43,660 nucleotides of DNA, from assembly GCA_031292015.1 (NCBI GenBank), contig JARLHY010000050.1, positions 1-43,660 on the forward strand. The letters are read 5' to 3'. Position numbers and translations under genes: made by a program. Below, one piece after another: positions 11,561 to 20,287 of this stretch (position 1 is the stretch's first letter; each line of letters starts with the position of its first letter). Source of the stretch: Negativicutes bacterium. GTDB lineage: Bacteria > Bacillota_C > Negativicutes > Sporomusales_B > JARLHX01. A model generated the notes under the pieces. It was given only the letters and a program-made list of their open reading frames with translations. It was not told the origin of the DNA and did no database searches.

Positions 11561-11589
11561 TTGCAGTCAGCCGCAAAACCGGGTATAAT
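11561..11589 (+). promoter_or_regulatory. sigma-A promoter of prfC
   Basis: TTGCAG (11561-11566) and a perfect TATAAT (11584-11589) are separated by 17 bp. They lie about 75 bp upstream of the prfC start codon and downstream of the fdn terminator. Confidence 0.7.
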
Positions 11590-11663
11590 TCTTTCCGACA
11601 CCTATAAACCCGGACCAGTGAACATCGCCAGGATTTACTCCTGCTGCAATAATTGGAGGAAAA

Positions 11664-13277
11664 ATGGAAGAAACGGAACAAATCAGCCCCCGCCGGACCT
11701 TTGCCATCATATCCCACCCCGACGCCGGCAAAACCACCCTGACCGAAAAACTGCTCCTGTACGGCGGAGCAATCCATCTGGCCGGATCGGTCAAGGCGCG
11801 GAAAGCCCAAAAACATGCCGTGTCCGACTGGATGGAGATCGAGAAACAGCGGGGTATCTCGGTGACCTCCAGCGTACTGCAATTCGACTACCAGGGTTAC
11901 CGCATCAACATCCTCGACACCCCCGGCCATCAGGACTTCAGCGAGGACACTTACCGGACGCTGGTGGCCGCTGACAGCGCCGTCATGATCATCGATGTGG
12001 CCAAAGGCGTGGAAGAGCAGACGAAAAAGCTTTTCCGCGTCTGTAAAGAACGCCATATCCCCATCTTCACCTTTGTCAACAAACTCGACCGCTTCGGCCG
12101 AAGCCCCTTCGACCTTATGGAGGAAATCGAGAAAGTTCTCGGCATCCGCGCTTACCCTATGAACTGGCCGGTCGGCATCGACGGCAATTACAAAGGTGTA
12201 TATAACCGTCAGACGGCGCAGGTGGAACTCTTCGCCAAAGACGACTCCCATGGCCAGCGGGCCCTAGCCTCGACCATCGGCAGTCTGGATGATCCCGCCT
12301 TAGGCCAGCTATTGGGCCAGGACGTCCAGCAGGCTCTGCGCGACGACATCACCCTCCTCGATCTGGCTGGCGACGAATTCGACATCAGCAAAGTCGCCCA
12401 GGGTGACCTGACCCCCATGTTTTTCGGCAGCGCCATGACCAACTTCGGCGTGCAGCCCTTCCTGGAAGAATTTATCCGTCTGGCTCCCCCACCGGCCCCC
12501 CACCACTCCTCCCAGGGACTCGTCAGCCCGGACAGCGGCGTATTCTCCGCCTTCGTCTTCAAAATACAGGCCAACATGAACCCCGCCCACCGGGATCGCA
12601 TCGCCTTCATCCGCATCTGTTCCGGCAAATTCGAGCGCGGCATGAACGTCTATCACGTCCAGTCCGGCAAACAGATAAAGCTCAGTCAGCCCCAGCAGTT
12701 TCTTGCCCAGGACCGCACCCTGGTCGAGGAAGCTTATCCCGGCGATATCATCGGCCTTTTCGACCCGGGCGTCTTCGCCATCGGCGACACCCTCTGCCAG
12801 CCGGGCCAGGAACTGCGGTTCGAGGATTTCCCTGTCTTTACCCCTGAACAGTTCGCCCGGGTGCAAGCCAAAGACACCATGAAGCGCAAGCAGTTCGTCA
12901 AAGGCATGACCCAGTTGACCCAGGAAGGGGCGGTTCAGGTCTTCCGCCAGCCTGACGTCGTGGAATCCTTTGTCGTCGGTGCTGTTGGCGCCCTCCAATT
13001 CGAAGTCCTTGAGTACCGCCTCAAGCAGGAATACGGGGTCGACATCCTCATGCACCCCTTGCCATACAGCGTCGCCCGCTGGGTGGCGGGGCCGGGACTT
13101 AATCCCAAGGCCCTCAAAAGCATGGACAACGGCATGCTGCTCGAAGACACCAAGGGCCGCCCGCTTGTCCTGATACCCACCGAATGGCAGCTCAACTGGG
13201 TACGGGAGCGCAATCCCGGCGTCGAGTTCCTCGCGGCGCCGCCGAGCGTCCCGACCAGTTCCCGGCCCTCGGCCTGA
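11664..13277 (+). CDS. prfC: peptide chain release factor 3
   Basis: A 537-residue translational GTPase of the RF3 class, which removes RF1/RF2 from the ribosome after termination. N-terminal GTPase motifs are complete: SHPDAGKTTLTE (G1), the RGISVTSS switch region (G2), DTPGHQDF (G3) and NKLDR (G4). EF-Tu-like domain 2 and the RF3 C-terminal domain follow, with VGAVGALQFEVLEYRL and QLNWVRERNPGV near the end, both typical of RF3 rather than EF-G. Start: ATG 11664 with TGGAGGA at 6-7 nt spacing. A stand-alone gene with its own promoter and terminator. Confidence 0.97.
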   Translation: MEETEQISPRRTFAIISHPDAGKTTLTEKLLLYGGAIHLAGSVKARKAQKHAVSDWMEIEKQRGISVTSSVLQFDYQGYRINILDTPGHQDFSEDTYRTLVAADSAVMIIDVAKGVEEQTKKLFRVCKERHIPIFTFVNKLDRFGRSPFDLMEEIEKVLGIRAYPMNWPVGIDGNYKGVYNRQTAQVELFAKDDSHGQRALASTIGSLDDPALGQLLGQDVQQALRDDITLLDLAGDEFDISKVAQGDLTPMFFGSAMTNFGVQPFLEEFIRLAPPPAPHHSSQGLVSPDSGVFSAFVFKIQANMNPAHRDRIAFIRICSGKFERGMNVYHVQSGKQIKLSQPQQFLAQDRTLVEEAYPGDIIGLFDPGVFAIGDTLCQPGQELRFEDFPVFTPEQFARVQAKDTMKRKQFVKGMTQLTQEGAVQVFRQPDVVESFVVGAVGALQFEVLEYRLKQEYGVDILMHPLPYSVARWVAGPGLNPKALKSMDNGMLLEDTKGRPLVLIPTEWQLNWVRERNPGVEFLAAPPSVPTSSRPSA

Positions 13278-13303
13278 TTCCCGGCCAAATGATCACCAAA
13301 CCG

Positions 13304-13339
13304 AAAAGCCTGAACCCTAAAGTGAGGGTTCAGGCTTTT
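13304..13339 (+). terminator. intrinsic terminator of prfC
   Basis: A perfect 15-bp inverted repeat (13304-13318 with 13325-13339, loop AAAGTG) ends in a T run. It starts 26 bp after the prfC stop codon. Confidence 0.9.
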
Positions 13340-13413
13340 TGTTCAAAACCGCAAAAGAAAAGAAGATGAAACATCCCCGTTGGCATACCTTGCGGTAAGC
13401 CTGTTACGGAAAA

Positions 13414-13644
13414 TCACCTGTCAAAATACCCGCCCAGGGCGCGGTACAGCAAATAGCCCCCAAGACCAATATAAATCAGAATTGAGGCGACAAAAACTAT
13501 TCTCTTCAGTGACGACACCGGCAGTAGTCGGAGTCTGTGACCGACAACCTCAAACTGTTTTTCTTTTCTGCCGGAAGTATATGCAGTCCACAGGCCCAGA
13601 ATCAGCATAATAAGATAAGCTACAACCATCGTTCTGTAATTCAT
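13414..13644 (-). CDS. small two-helix membrane protein, unknown function
   Basis: A 76-residue protein with two hydrophobic segments: near the N-terminus (VVAYLIMLILGLWTAY) and near the C-terminus (IVFVASILIYIGLGGYLLY). A short basic loop (GRKEKQFEVVGHRLRLLP) separates them, consistent with a hairpin-like inner-membrane protein. ATG 13644-13642 is preceded by CCGGAGGC at 6-8 nt spacing, which supports the short form over the 16-residue longer frame. I recognise no family. It stands alone, converging on prfC. Confidence 0.6.
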   Translation of the reverse strand: MNYRTMVVAYLIMLILGLWTAYTSGRKEKQFEVVGHRLRLLPVSSLKRIVFVASILIYIGLGGYLLYRALGGYFDR

Positions 13645-13663
13645 GCATGCGCCTCCGGTTTCT

Positions 13664-13825
13664 TCACTGGGGACAGGCGGGAACCGTCCCATCCATCAAC
13701 ATTTTTACTGAACTAGTATTCCCCTGCTTCTTCCAACTTTCCCTTACTCCGAATGGCGTCGTACTTGTTCCATTAACATTCATCACTGCCTTGCATACTT
13801 CCTCTATTGCCTGACCGATCATCGC
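13664..13825 (-). other. possible repeat-element remnant in the 13645-13984 intergenic gap
   Basis: A minus-strand open frame of 53 residues starts at ATG 13825 and ends in DGTVPACPQ. Its 3' end carries GGGAC/GTCCC inverted arms (about 13668-13688). From memory, similar GTVP-CP tails occur in scattered repeated elements of clostridial-type genomes, which I cannot verify here. There is no good SD. Otherwise the gap 13645-13984 shows only the region upstream of the outer-membrane-type gene. Confidence 0.2.
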
Positions 13826-13984
13826 CAATGACGAGCAGCGCCGGCTGGGTAAAAAACAGGGCAAAAACCGGACGAGGCGCAGGATTTGTAATCATCCGGC
13901 GAGAATTATCTAACGGTAACTATACGGGTTCTGCTGTTTCACTCCCCGTTCCCCTAATCTTTCCAATCGTTGGAGGCGAAGTGC

Positions 13985-14584
13985 GTGTTCAAGAAAATGG
14001 CATTCATAATCGGAATTCTTGCGGCTGTGGTTTCGGTTTTTCCCTGCCCGGGGGCGGCGAGTCCGCTTACCGACTTTTCCCGCGGTGCGGCGGCGGTTGA
14101 CGTCTCGTATAATATTCATACCTTTGAAGGCTTCAACAACAGCTACAGTTTCGGCCTGACCACCGGGCTTGGCAATGACTGGGCCTTTAACTTCAGGCAG
14201 GCGGGGTATGATCCGGTCCACAATTCTACTCTATATGACGCCATCAACCGGGAATTCAACGTAGTCCGCAAGATCGACGACACCTGGCAGCTTTATGGCG
14301 GTTTCTCCACAACCAGCGGCAGCGGCAACGCTGCATTCTGGCATAAGAACGTAATTCAGGGCGGCGTCATCGGAACAAAGAAGCTCAATGACCGCACCAC
14401 GTTTTTTGTCAACATGGGGGGCGGCTGGAACGTGGCCAACGTAGAGTTCGGGTTTTCCTACCAGTTGCAGCCCGGACTGGAAATTTCCTCGATCTACCGG
14501 CACCTTACGGTGGAAAAAATCGAGCATTACGATGACAAGCTGAACATGCGCTGCATCAACCTCGGGGTAACCTGGAAACGGTAG
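13985..14584 (+). CDS. exported outer-membrane beta-barrel-like protein
   Basis: A 199-residue protein. The start is GTG 13985, 8 nt after GGAGG (13972-13976); ATG 13997 is an in-frame alternative. The N-terminus is a classical signal peptide (MAFIIGILAAVVSVFP then a cleavage site around GAAS). The mature part is rich in alternating aromatic/polar stretches such as YSFGLTTGLGNDWAFNF, TTFFVNMGGGWNV and FGFSYQLQPGLEISSIY, the pattern of a small beta-barrel, and it ends in INLGVTWKR. I recognise no named family. An outer-membrane location fits a diderm Firmicute; this is inference from composition. Confidence 0.65.
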   Translation: MFKKMAFIIGILAAVVSVFPCPGAASPLTDFSRGAAAVDVSYNIHTFEGFNNSYSFGLTTGLGNDWAFNFRQAGYDPVHNSTLYDAINREFNVVRKIDDTWQLYGGFSTTSGSGNAAFWHKNVIQGGVIGTKKLNDRTTFFVNMGGGWNVANVEFGFSYQLQPGLEISSIYRHLTVEKIEHYDDKLNMRCINLGVTWKR

Positions 14585-14609
14585 CGGCGCGAAACTGTTT
14601 TCGACCAAG

Positions 14610-14645
14610 AAAACCACTGTTGGCTCGCCGGGCCATAGTGGTTTT
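14610..14645 (+). terminator. intrinsic terminator after the beta-barrel gene
   Basis: AAAACCACT (14610-14618) pairs with AGTGGTTTT (14637-14645), with an inner TGGC/GCCA pairing and a T run to 14647. Confidence 0.85.
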
Positions 14646-14697
14646 TTGCTTTATCAAGCGACTTTTCCGATTTTCCCCATTTTTCCTGACATCTATT

Positions 14698-14763
14698 TGC
14701 CGAATACTGCAGGAATTTCGACTTTAATCATGAAATTAAGAGATTAGCTATAGTTTTTGTCGA
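14698..14763 (+). promoter_or_regulatory. cluster of Spo0A-box-like heptamers upstream of the ParA-like gene
   Basis: TGCCGAA (14698-14704), TTCGACT on the opposite strand (14718-14724) and TGTCGAG (14757-14763) fall within 66 bp. Each is one mismatch from the 0A box TGTCGAA. A GCAGGAA motif lies between the first two. No clear sigma-A promoter was found. Confidence 0.35.
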
Positions 14764-14777
14764 GGGCGGGAAGCGTT

Positions 14778-15494
14778 TTGACGGTGATATGTCTTGTCAA
14801 CCAAAAGGGCGGCGTCGGCAAAACGGCGTCGGTGGTCAATATCGGCGCAGCGCTGATCAAGCTCGGGCAGCGGGTGCTCCTGATCGACCTGGACCCTCAG
14901 GAAAGCCTGAGCTACTGGCTGGGAATCACCCAACCGGAGTGGACGATTTATGATTTTTTCGAAGGCCGGAAAACACTGCGGGCCTGTAAGACCAGGCACA
15001 TCAGCGGTATGGATGTCGTCGCCTCCGATGAGATGCTGGCGACGGTGACGCCGGATATCGAGCAGCTTAGGCAGGCTCTTGCCGGCGAATCCTATGACTT
15101 TGTACTGATGGATTGTTCACCGACGCTGGGAATGACGACGCTGGCGGCGCTGACCGCCGCCGACTGGGTGATGATTCCGGTGTGCCCGGATCTCCTTAGC
15201 ATCAAGGGAATGACCCAGCTATTGGGGACCATCGACACAGTCCGCGAAGAGACCAATGCTTCTTTGCGACTGCGGGGGATTATCGCCACCCGCTGCTCCA
15301 TGACCAAAAAGATGCACCGCAACGTGTTGGAACAACTGGATGATTATTTCAAGGATGTGCCAATCTTTACCGTCCGCGAAAGTATCGCGGTGTCGGAGAG
15401 CCCGGTGGCCGGGCAGAGTGTGTTGGATTACCGGCCGAAGAGCGGCGTAGCGCTCGACTATTTATCGATTGCGAGGGATTTGCTCAATGGCTGA
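14778..15494 (+). CDS. orphan ParA/Soj-like ATPase
   Basis: A 238-residue deviant-Walker ATPase of the ParA/MinD superfamily. Visible motifs are the Walker A NQKGGVGKTAS (signature first lysine present), the A' region LLIDLDPQESLSYWL, and Walker B FVLMDCSPTLG. These proteins dimerise on ATP and position DNA or protein complexes. The start is probably TTG 14778 after GGGCGGGA; GTG 14784 is an alternative. No parB homologue or centromere repeats follow. Instead the gene overlaps by 8 bp a membrane-protein gene. It is therefore more likely a positioning ATPase for a membrane-associated cargo than a chromosome-partition ParA, but the cargo is unknown. Confidence 0.85.
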   Translation: MTVICLVNQKGGVGKTASVVNIGAALIKLGQRVLLIDLDPQESLSYWLGITQPEWTIYDFFEGRKTLRACKTRHISGMDVVASDEMLATVTPDIEQLRQALAGESYDFVLMDCSPTLGMTTLAALTAADWVMIPVCPDLLSIKGMTQLLGTIDTVREETNASLRLRGIIATRCSMTKKMHRNVLEQLDDYFKDVPIFTVRESIAVSESPVAGQSVLDYRPKSGVALDYLSIARDLLNG

Positions 15495-15954
15495 TAACAA
15501 ATTCAAGACAGCGGCCGCCAAACTGTTGGCCCAGCATGCTGCGAAACAGGAGAACAGGCAGTTGGCCACTCCGGATCCTGTAGAGGACGCCGCACCTGCT
15601 CCGGTCCGGCCAACGCAGGAAACCCTGCCTGCAACCGAGGCTTCCGCTCCGGTCAGGGACACCGCTCCCATTCCGGCCAAACCGCCCCGGAACCTGAACC
15701 TGGTCTGGCAAACCGAACCCTCCGCAGCCGCCCCGTTCACCCCGCCGCCCGTGGTGCCGGCGCCAGAACCGGCTGTCCCCGCCTCCTCATTTTCTCTCTA
15801 TAAAATATCGATGGTCTTGTTGCACGCCGTGATAGGCTGCGGCCTCATGTTCGAACTGATACCTCCCATCGCCGGCATCGGAATCGCCGGAAATATCGCC
15901 ATCGGTCTGGTAGGCGGAGCCGCCCTTGGCTTAATCGTCACCAAGATACTCTAG
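15487..15954 (+). CDS. Pro/Ala-rich membrane protein coupled to the ParA-like ATPase, unknown function
   Basis: A 155-residue protein in three parts. A short basic/Ala-rich N-terminal helix (MADNKFKTAAAKLLAQHAA) is followed by a Pro/Ala-rich linker of about 80 residues. The C-terminus has two hydrophobic segments (ISMVLLHAVIGCGLMFELI and a Gly-rich IAGNIAIGLVGGAALGLIV). ATG 15487 with GAGGGA at 15473-15478; it overlaps the ParA-like gene by 8 bp, so expression is coupled. The layout suggests a membrane anchor whose N-terminal peptide could contact the ATPase, as many ParA partners do through short basic N-termini. I recognise no family. Confidence 0.65.
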   Translation: MADNKFKTAAAKLLAQHAAKQENRQLATPDPVEDAAPAPVRPTQETLPATEASAPVRDTAPIPAKPPRNLNLVWQTEPSAAAPFTPPPVVPAPEPAVPASSFSLYKISMVLLHAVIGCGLMFELIPPIAGIGIAGNIAIGLVGGAALGLIVTKIL

Positions 15955-16230
15955 CTCCTGCGCGGTAAAAATTTTTATCCCAATAAATTCCCAATAGTCT
16001 GTCTGCAAAGATGGGCTGTTTTTTTTCGCCGCCGATGGCCGCTCTAGCGCTTGTCTTAGCGAAATCCTGCTGGTATTCCATATTTTACACAGTTCATTTT
16101 CCGGCGGAAGCTTGTCGCCAGGCTTCAATTCCCTGTTGATGATCTGGTTTTCTATGCTTTTATAGATCTGATTTCTTATTTTGTCTATGGATTTACCCTT
16201 TCTGCTGTACTTTCTTAATAGGTATAGCAC
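15931..16230 (-). pseudogene. truncated GntR-family regulator (DNA-binding domain only)
   Basis: A 99-residue frame whose residues about 17-65 match the GntR winged-helix domain (IYKSIENQIINRELKPGDKL, then a SRISLRQALE recognition-helix region). After that the sequence turns into a stretch unlike any effector domain (ERPSAAKKNSPSL) and stops, whereas GntR regulators are usually about 230 residues. The change falls next to an eight-A run on the coding strand (around 16019-16026), a likely slip site. The start is unclear (GTG 16230, no good SD). Its 3' end overlaps the convergent membrane-protein gene by 24 bp. It is best read as a decayed regulator. Confidence 0.6.
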
Positions 16231-16270
16231 CTCGACAATTCAAATAAAACTTAGGGGCCGTAGAGCCACC

Positions 16271-17992
<1,722 letters not shown>

Positions 17993-18016
17993 GACTCACG
18001 CCGCCGAACCTTACGC

Positions 18017-18053
18017 AAAGAGCCTGCCACCATCAATGGTGTCAGGCTCTTTT
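18017..18053 (+). terminator. bidirectional terminator between the ABC-F and NdpA-like genes
   Basis: AAAGAGCCTG (18017-18026) pairs with CAGGCTCTTT (18043-18052), with a CCACCA/TGGTG inner stem and a T run. It serves the plus-strand ABC-F gene and abuts the 3' end of the convergent gene. Confidence 0.85.
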
Positions 18054-18056
18054 TGC

Positions 18057-19070
18057 TTAGCTGTTCACGATTTTGCCGATATTTTTCAGCTGGATCGACA
18101 GAGTGCCGTCCGGATTGTTGATAAACTCGATGTAATCGGTGTTTTGGAAGTAGTCTGCCGGAAACGCGAGTTCGATTCCGGTGTCGGTTTTGATTTTGTG
18201 GCTTTTCCCCTTCTTCTCGGCTAAAGCCCTGTCCACCTTTACCGTCTCAGGGATACCGGCCTGTTGCACCTCTTTTATGTACTCGTCTTGCATCATGGGA
18301 GACGAACTGAAAACCCTGCGGCCCAACTCGACCGGATTCAGGTAATCGGACACTTCCGCATTCTCCACCAGGTAATTTTTCGCCTTGGACACAGCCGCCA
18401 CACTGCTCACAGCGTTCTGCCCATGGTTTTCCGACACCTTGCGGGCAATGGTGTTAACAAGGTCGATGGCCTTCTTGGGCGAAATCGACGAACTGCACTC
18501 CAGAATTTTTTCCGGGATGATATAGATATCCTCGCCGTCGATCGACCGTTTTTTGTCGCCAAATCGGATCTGCAGCGAATTCAGATCAATCAGCGCATAT
18601 TCGTCCAGTTTTTGCGTAATACTCGGCAGTATGGCGTAGTGATTGATGATATCGTTGCGTACCATCCCATCGGCGGTGACCACCTGGTGGGTGAAACCGA
18701 CTTTATTGTTGCATTTCAAAACAGCAAGGAAGCGTTCACCCTCGATACTCAAATCGCAGACTATCAAATCAGCCGGGTCCAATATCTCGGATAACGAAAC
18801 AACCGAATACACCTGCTCCCCAACATAAACGGAAAAAGCGGTAAAATCCAGACTGCCGTCAAGATACGCCGTCAACCGGCCTTTGAAATCGCTGTCCGGA
18901 TAAAAAAGACCGGACTGAGCGTTTGAATCACTGTATAGTTTCTCGACATGCTTGGTTAAAAAAGTTGCGACACTGGCATTTTGGCTATCCAGTTCCTGCT
19001 CGGAAAAAACGGTTACCCCGGAATGAAAATCCAGGACATGCAAAATCGCCTTATTGATGATTGTCAGCAA
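18057..19070 (-). CDS. nucleoid-associated protein, NdpA/YejK (NA37) family
   Basis: A 337-residue protein resembling the 37-kDa nucleoid-associated family: N-terminal INKAILHVLDFHSG, central domain with LSIEGERFLAVLKCNNKVGFTHQV, and a C-terminal domain with IELAFPADYF and NPDGTLSIQLKNIG. Members bind DNA in the nucleoid; detailed function is poorly known, and related proteins are also found near mobile or defence genes. The start is TTG 19070-19068 with GAGGAAGG at suitable spacing. No operon partner is seen; it converges on the ABC-F gene and is divergent from the AEC permease across an AT-rich gap (19071-19252). Confidence 0.72.
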   Translation of the reverse strand: MLTIINKAILHVLDFHSGVTVFSEQELDSQNASVATFLTKHVEKLYSDSNAQSGLFYPDSDFKGRLTAYLDGSLDFTAFSVYVGEQVYSVVSLSEILDPADLIVCDLSIEGERFLAVLKCNNKVGFTHQVVTADGMVRNDIINHYAILPSITQKLDEYALIDLNSLQIRFGDKKRSIDGEDIYIIPEKILECSSSISPKKAIDLVNTIARKVSENHGQNAVSSVAAVSKAKNYLVENAEVSDYLNPVELGRRVFSSSPMMQDEYIKEVQQAGIPETVKVDRALAEKKGKSHKIKTDTGIELAFPADYFQNTDYIEFINNPDGTLSIQLKNIGKIVNS

Positions 19071-19252
19071 ATTATTACCTTCCTCTGCTTATTCGTTGAC
19101 TGTTTGTGAATACCCGGTCACCTTGGCTTTTATCTTGATTATGTTAAACATAAATATTTTTTATAATACCATTGATTATTAATATCTGAAATTTATACTT
19201 AGAAAGGTTAAACTATATAGGTTAGGAGTCCGCAGCACCACCAGCAGTAAAA

Positions 19253-20221
19253 ATGATTCGCTCTTGGCAGAAAGTGATGATTCTCATGATATTTTTTCAG
19301 GCAATGCAAGGTGTATTTATTATTGTAATTATTGTCGCCATCGGCTATTTCCTGACAGCGAAAGGCTGGTTTAATAAGGAAACTTCGGCGCTCCTTCCAA
19401 AACTGATCAATTACGTGGCCCTGCCGACTTTTATGCTTTGGAACCTGACAACCACCTTTGATGCCGGGAAACTTAAAGCGGTGTTATACGGGTTGGCTGT
19501 CCCGTTCATCTCGATGTCTGTTTGCTGCCTGTTCGGTGTTCTGATTTCCAAAGCTTTAAAAATACCGCCACACCGCCGCGGGGTTTTTCGCACGGTATTT
19601 TTTTGTTCCAACTCGGTATTCATCGGTATCCCGGTAAATCTGGCTCTTTTTGGCGACATCAGCACCCCTTATGTTCTTTTGTATTTTCTGGTGAACACTT
19701 TCTTGTTCTGGACGGCGGGAAATTATTTCATCGGCAAAGACGGAACGCGGTCTGATGTCAAGTTGATCAGCTGGGACAGCCTCAAAAACATTTTCTCCCC
19801 ACCCTTCTGGGGTTTTCTCTTTGCCATTGCTGTCATCCTGACCGGAATCCGCCTGCCTGAGTTTATCATCAATACCGCCAAGTATCTGGGCGGTTTGACT
19901 ACCCCCCTGTCACTTATCTTCATCGGCGTCGTTATCTTCGGTGTCAGACTCAAAGATGTCCGTTTCAACAAAGATGTCATCGCCGCTTTACTTGGCAGAT
20001 TTGTTATTGCCCCGTCGGTGGTATTGCTCATTGCTTATCTTATTCCAATCCCGCTTTTAATGAAGAAGGTCTTTGTCATACAGGCGGCCCTGCCGGCAAT
20101 GACCCAGATAACGATAGTAGCCGGAATGTATGAAGCGGATGCCGGATACGCCGCAACCCTTACCGCGATTACGACCCTCGCCTCGGCGGTTGCCATTCCC
20201 TTTTATATGCTGATATTATGA
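19253..20221 (+). CDS. AEC-family permease (auxin efflux carrier/malate permease type)
   Basis: A 322-residue membrane protein with about ten hydrophobic segments arranged as two five-helix halves, as in the AEC family of carboxylate or auxin carriers. Recognisable parts are IALGY-like IIVAIGYFLTAKGWF at the N-terminus, LINYVALPTFMLWNL, the FCSNSVFIGIPVNLALFG region and IQAALPAMTQITIVAGMY. Substrate is unknown; organic acids are common. Starts at ATG 19253, 19277 and 19286 are in frame and none has a strong SD, so the N-terminus is uncertain. Monocistronic, with a strong terminator after it. Confidence 0.82.
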   Translation: MIRSWQKVMILMIFFQAMQGVFIIVIIVAIGYFLTAKGWFNKETSALLPKLINYVALPTFMLWNLTTTFDAGKLKAVLYGLAVPFISMSVCCLFGVLISKALKIPPHRRGVFRTVFFCSNSVFIGIPVNLALFGDISTPYVLLYFLVNTFLFWTAGNYFIGKDGTRSDVKLISWDSLKNIFSPPFWGFLFAIAVILTGIRLPEFIINTAKYLGGLTTPLSLIFIGVVIFGVRLKDVRFNKDVIAALLGRFVIAPSVVLLIAYLIPIPLLMKKVFVIQAALPAMTQITIVAGMYEADAGYAATLTAITTLASAVAIPFYMLIL

Positions 20222-20236
20222 GAAAAAAAGGTCTTT

Positions 20237-20268
20237 AGCGGTCTGCCAGGAAACTCTGGCAGACCGCT
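20237..20268 (+). terminator. intrinsic terminator of the AEC permease gene
   Basis: A perfect 13-bp stem (20237-20249 with 20256-20268, loop GAAACT) is followed by TTTACTTTT. It may also serve the convergent uup gene, which ends at 20288. Confidence 0.88.
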
Positions 20269-20287
20269 TTACTTTTAAATCGGTCTT

